50,460 nt of DNA from Candidatus Saccharimonadota bacterium (GTDB lineage: Bacteria > Patescibacteriota > Saccharimonadia > Saccharimonadales > Saccharimonadaceae), in the NCBI GenBank assembly GCA_028289095.1, contig JAQGGY010000020.1:1-50460 (forward strand), read 5' to 3'. Below the pieces are notes generated by a model. It ran no database searches and was not told the origin of the DNA. It saw only the letters and a list, made by a program, of their open reading frames with translations. A program made the translations under genes and the position numbers. Of the stretch, positions 48,437-50,460 are shown piece after piece. How positions within the stretch are numbered: position 1 is the stretch's first letter; every line of letters begins with the position of its first letter.

Positions 48437-48477
48437 ATTACAGAATGATTGTTGGTATAGGTCAAGCATAGTATAAT
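48437..48477. promoter_or_regulatory. Overlapping divergent promoters
   Basis: On the minus strand TTGACC (48460-48465), 17 nt, TGTAAT (48437-48442) could be a second cyo promoter. On the plus strand TTGTTG (48449-48454), 17 nt, TATAAT (48472-48477) faces the 48562 gene. The two share the same ~40 bp, so polymerase cannot occupy both at once. Confidence 0.55.
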
Positions 48478-48561
48478 GAGTAGTATGTTGGGAGGCCTCT
48501 CAATCGTACATGATTGTCAATTAGCTCTTGTACATCTACCCCAAAAAGGAGTTGAAATCGC

Positions 48562-48924
48562 ATGGGAACACTACTGTGGAATCTGGTATTATGCATGTTC
48601 GTTGCATCGATGCCGACACTATTGTTATGTTATACGGCGGCGTTTGTTCGGCAATACGAATCATTCGCAAATGCGATGCCACTTGTGTTGTTAAATGTAT
48701 TATTTGCGCTGTCGATTATATCGATTGTGCATGACATGCGAGTATCGACACTTACCGTATGGGCGATAGTGGGGTATATGACAGCAGGCGTTGTTCTTGC
48801 TTTAATCGTCAGTGGAGTGTTAGCTATACGGGCGTGGAAGCAGTTGCAGATTCGTACGCGACACCTGCTGATGAAATTCCGCGAAGAAGAACCAACCTTG
48901 TCCCAATCATTCCTTCCATACTAA
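48562..48924 (+). CDS. Small membrane protein divergent from cyo
   Basis: A 120-residue protein with three to four hydrophobic segments (LLWNLVLCMFVASMPTLLLC, MPLVLLNVLFALSIISI, STLTVWAIVGYMTAG and VVLALIVSGVLAIRAW) and a charged C-terminal tail (RTRHLLMKFREEEPTLSQ). AAAAGGAG lies 10 nt before the ATG. It is transcribed divergently from the cyo operon from an overlapping promoter and ends at a strong terminator. No family recognised. Confidence 0.65.
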   Translation: MGTLLWNLVLCMFVASMPTLLLCYTAAFVRQYESFANAMPLVLLNVLFALSIISIVHDMRVSTLTVWAIVGYMTAGVVLALIVSGVLAIRAWKQLQIRTRHLLMKFREEEPTLSQSFLPY

Positions 48925-48926
48925 CA

Positions 48927-48983
48927 CTCCGCGTATCCGCATCGAGCTGTAAGCTCTGCGTCAATACGCGGAGCTTACTTTTT
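48927..48983 (+). terminator. Branched terminator
   Basis: CTCCGCGTAT (48927-48936) pairs with ATACGCGGAG (48964-48973), enclosing a second hairpin GAGCT-GTA-AGCTC (48944-48956), then CTTACTTTTT. It ends the 48562 transcript just before the next gene's promoter. Confidence 0.8.
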
Positions 48984-49003
48984 GTCTGCTATAATCTAAG
49001 GCA

Positions 49004-49681
49004 ATGAAAACAACAACACCGACGCACATTCATAAGATTTTTAAAAAGACACATGACCCCATCTGGCAGTTGCAGTTTGGTGTCGTGGCGATTATGGTGT
49101 TGCAGTATTTTACAAACAGTTCGTTCCTACCGTACGACAAGCATATTATTATTGGGTTCGAGGCTATCGTGTTATTTGCGCTGGCTATCGTTACTAGTGA
49201 CGGATATCATCGAGTGTCAAAGACACGTCGACTGTTAGCGATGGCATTAGTGACAATCGTTGCGGCAATTAATATATTCTCGCTCATATTCTTAGTACAG
49301 GCACTTTTATTTGGTGACACTAGTAGTATAGATAGGCATGATCTATTGCTGAACGGTATGACGATTTATATTACGAATATCTTTATGTTTGCACTGCTGT
49401 ATTGGGAAATGGACGGTGGTGGCCCAGACCGTCGCGTAGGGAATGAACGGGAACGTGATTTTATTTTTCCTCAGATGATTCATAAAGGAATCGCCAAACC
49501 TGATTGGTTACCTGGTTTTACTGATTATCTATATTTGTCGACGACAAATGTCACAAACTTTGCATCAGCCGACACGGTGCCTATTTCTCATCGTGCAAAG
49601 TTATTAATGATGATCCAGGCATTGGTTTCAGTTGTCGCTGTGGTGCTAGTGGCGGCGCGAACGATCGGTATATTACAGTAG
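49004..49681 (+). CDS. Membrane protein with ion-channel-like C-terminal region
   Basis: A 225-residue protein with about six membrane helices. The conserved core is ALLYWEMDGGGPDRRVG, then FPQM, then WLPGFTDYLYLSTTNVTNFASADTVPISHRAKLLMMIQALVSVVAVVLVAARTIGIL. This matches a widespread uncharacterised family in which a pore-loop-like segment (Y-L-x-x-S-x-x-N-x-T-x-F-x-x-x-D) precedes a final helix, recalling two-helix potassium channels. Function unproven. TATAAT (48990-48995) ends 8 nt before the ATG. Confidence 0.78.
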   Translation: MKTTTPTHIHKIFKKTHDPIWQLQFGVVAIMVLQYFTNSSFLPYDKHIIIGFEAIVLFALAIVTSDGYHRVSKTRRLLAMALVTIVAAINIFSLIFLVQALLFGDTSSIDRHDLLLNGMTIYITNIFMFALLYWEMDGGGPDRRVGNERERDFIFPQMIHKGIAKPDWLPGFTDYLYLSTTNVTNFASADTVPISHRAKLLMMIQALVSVVAVVLVAARTIGILQ

Positions 49682-49777
49682 TATCGCGTTGTAAAAGACA
49701 CTCATTTTTCACATCTTTTCACGTTCTATACTGATTATGTAAGCGGCTCTAATAAATGCTTACAAAGGGGGTCTGTA

Positions 49778-50143
49778 ATGCACATATCAACTAAAACTCT
49801 GGCAACGTTAGCAGTCGTTACCGCCGTGGCAGCAACCGTACCTGGCATCAGCCGGGTACCCGGAAGTAAACGCCGCTACGAGTCTCAGTTTGATCGGTTA
49901 CTACAGCGACATGATCGGAAAGCTGAACTGCGAGCGAATGTTCTAGGGATCCATCCGTTAGAATTCCGCAATATGCAAAAGAAATTATCATTTGATGAGA
50001 TTGCTCGTCGTCGGGGATTTTCGGACAAGCGGGCATTTCGCATGGCATTGTTGGGAAAGCTAAAGAACGAACTACGCCTGAGGGGCTGGACACCACGTCG
50101 TATCGATCACTACATGACAACGCGAAGCGGCCGAATGGGGTAG
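49778..50143 (+). CDS. Small exported basic protein, unknown
   Basis: A 121-residue protein with an N-terminal signal-like helix (TLATLAVVTAVAATVPGIS, cleavage possibly after VPGIS) and a highly basic helical mature part: GIHPLEFRNMQKKLSFDEIARRRGFSDKRAFRMALLGKLKNEL. The L-S-x-D-E-I-A-x-x-x-G-x-S repeat-like helix-turn-helix recurs in short exported proteins of several bacterial groups without assigned role. SD AAAGGGGG lies about 6 nt upstream, and TATACT near 49727 is a likely -10. Confidence 0.65.
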   Translation: MHISTKTLATLAVVTAVAATVPGISRVPGSKRRYESQFDRLLQRHDRKAELRANVLGIHPLEFRNMQKKLSFDEIARRRGFSDKRAFRMALLGKLKNELRLRGWTPRRIDHYMTTRSGRMG

Positions 50144-50165
50144 TGTCATCAGCCCTGGTCCGTAG

Positions 50166-50171
50166 TATACT
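50166..50171 (+). promoter_or_regulatory. -10 box of the PAP2 gene
   Basis: TATACT ends 6 nt before ATG 50178, predicting a leaderless mRNA. Confidence 0.6.
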
Positions 50172-50177
50172 GAGCGC

Positions 50178-50460
50178 ATGACAACACAGACACTTATCGC
50201 ACTGATCGCTGATGGCGCCGTTATCCCTATTATTTTGATTGCAGGATATGCGTTACTATTTTTGATACCAAAAGGACATCGTTTTGAAGCGTATGCTCGC
50301 ATATTGATGGCAGGTATTACTGCATATTTGCTGGCGAAATTACTAGCGAGCGTCTATCAGCCGACGTTGCAACGACCATTCGAACTGATGGGTGTAGAAC
50401 CTGGCGCATCGTATTTGCCAAATGCCGGCTTTCCATCCGATCACGCGTTATTTACGGGCT
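50178..50460 (+). CDS. PAP2-superfamily phosphatase, partial
   Basis: The gene runs off the window after 94 codons. Two or three membrane helices are followed by K-x6-RP (KLLASVYQPTLQRPF, near 54-68) and FPSDHALFTG (near 85-94), the first two motifs of the PAP2/lipid-phosphatase family, with PSDH in place of the usual PSGH. Members dephosphorylate phosphatidate, undecaprenyl pyrophosphate or phosphatidylglycerol phosphate at the membrane. The third motif lies beyond the window. Confidence 0.85.
   Translation, partial: MTTQTLIALIADGAVIPIILIAGYALLFLIPKGHRFEAYARILMAGITAYLLAKLLASVYQPTLQRPFELMGVEPGASYLPNAGFPSDHALFTG

Noticed and set aside
48485..48694. Cys-rich 69-codon frame starting 7 nt after TATAAT
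   Set aside because: The promoter-to-ATG spacing fits the leaderless pattern, but the frame lies almost wholly over the 48562 membrane gene, has poor composition and resembles no protein. The SD-preceded membrane gene is preferred.
1..50460. CRISPR arrays, prophage or insertion sequences
   Set aside because: No regularly spaced repeat series, no integrase, transposase or phage structural gene was seen on reading through the window.

Overview
The window reads as a chromosome segment of an environmental Candidatus Saccharibacteria (TM7, Patescibacteria)-type bacterium. This is inferred from the small densely packed genes, an AT-leaning composition, the standard genetic code (TGA, TAA and TAG all close recognisable genes), a complete cytochrome bo3 quinol oxidase operon as reported for some environmental Saccharibacteria, an actinobacterial-style proteasomal ATPase, and many single-pass or polytopic proteins with no obvious family. 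No phage, insertion sequence or CRISPR array was seen.

Layout. 1-2.5 kb: a DoxX-like membrane protein with an apparent frameshift, an FMN-type split-barrel protein and a coiled-coil protein. 2.6-5.5 kb: a copper-type cluster (CsoR/RcnR repressor with a palindromic operator exactly filling the promoter spacer, a DUF305 protein and a CopB-like ATPase), followed by the remnant of a short-chain dehydrogenase gene. 5.7-9.7 kb: three VOC-fold proteins, a membrane protein, a C39-like papain-fold protein and an alpha/beta hydrolase. 9.8-13 kb: a DUF2975/XRE/small membrane protein operon, a CDP-alcohol phosphatidyltransferase convergent with a CarS-like cytidylyltransferase, and a polytopic membrane protein. 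13.1-15.1 kb: divergent enolase and phosphoglycerate mutase sharing a 57-bp promoter region. 15-18.8 kb: exported or anchored proteins and a MurF-like ligase. 18.8-27.3 kb: information-processing genes (leuS, rpmF, nusB, Nudix, rnc, rpsP, khpA, trmD) interrupted by minus-strand genes, one with distinctly GC-rich coding sequence.

27.3-40.5 kb: small membrane proteins, a PAS histidine kinase without an adjacent response regulator, a zinc alcohol dehydrogenase, a membrane-anchored GH46 chitosanase, tRNA-Gln(CTG) flanked by partial tRNA copies, a Pro/Gln-rich anchored protein, a proteasomal ATPase (Mpa/ARC) ending GQYL, two small helical proteins, and a Crp/Fnr regulator in tandem with a GH10 xylanase. 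40.5-48.4 kb: a short intergenic transcript unit with Crp- and Fnr-type boxes, an MscS/CmpX-like protein, gnd-pgl, and cyoABCDE. 48.5 kb to the end: membrane and exported proteins and the start of a PAP2 phosphatase.

Working together: eno, gpmA, gnd and pgl cover lower glycolysis and part of the pentose phosphate pathway. The anchored chitosanase and xylanase could supply oligosaccharides, and cyoABCDE would give quinol-linked oxygen reduction. A Crp/Fnr regulator adjoins both the xylanase and the oxidase region. A striking genome-wide habit is a -10 hexamer 6-8 nt before the start codon in about a dozen genes, predicting leaderless mRNAs. This fixes several start codons.
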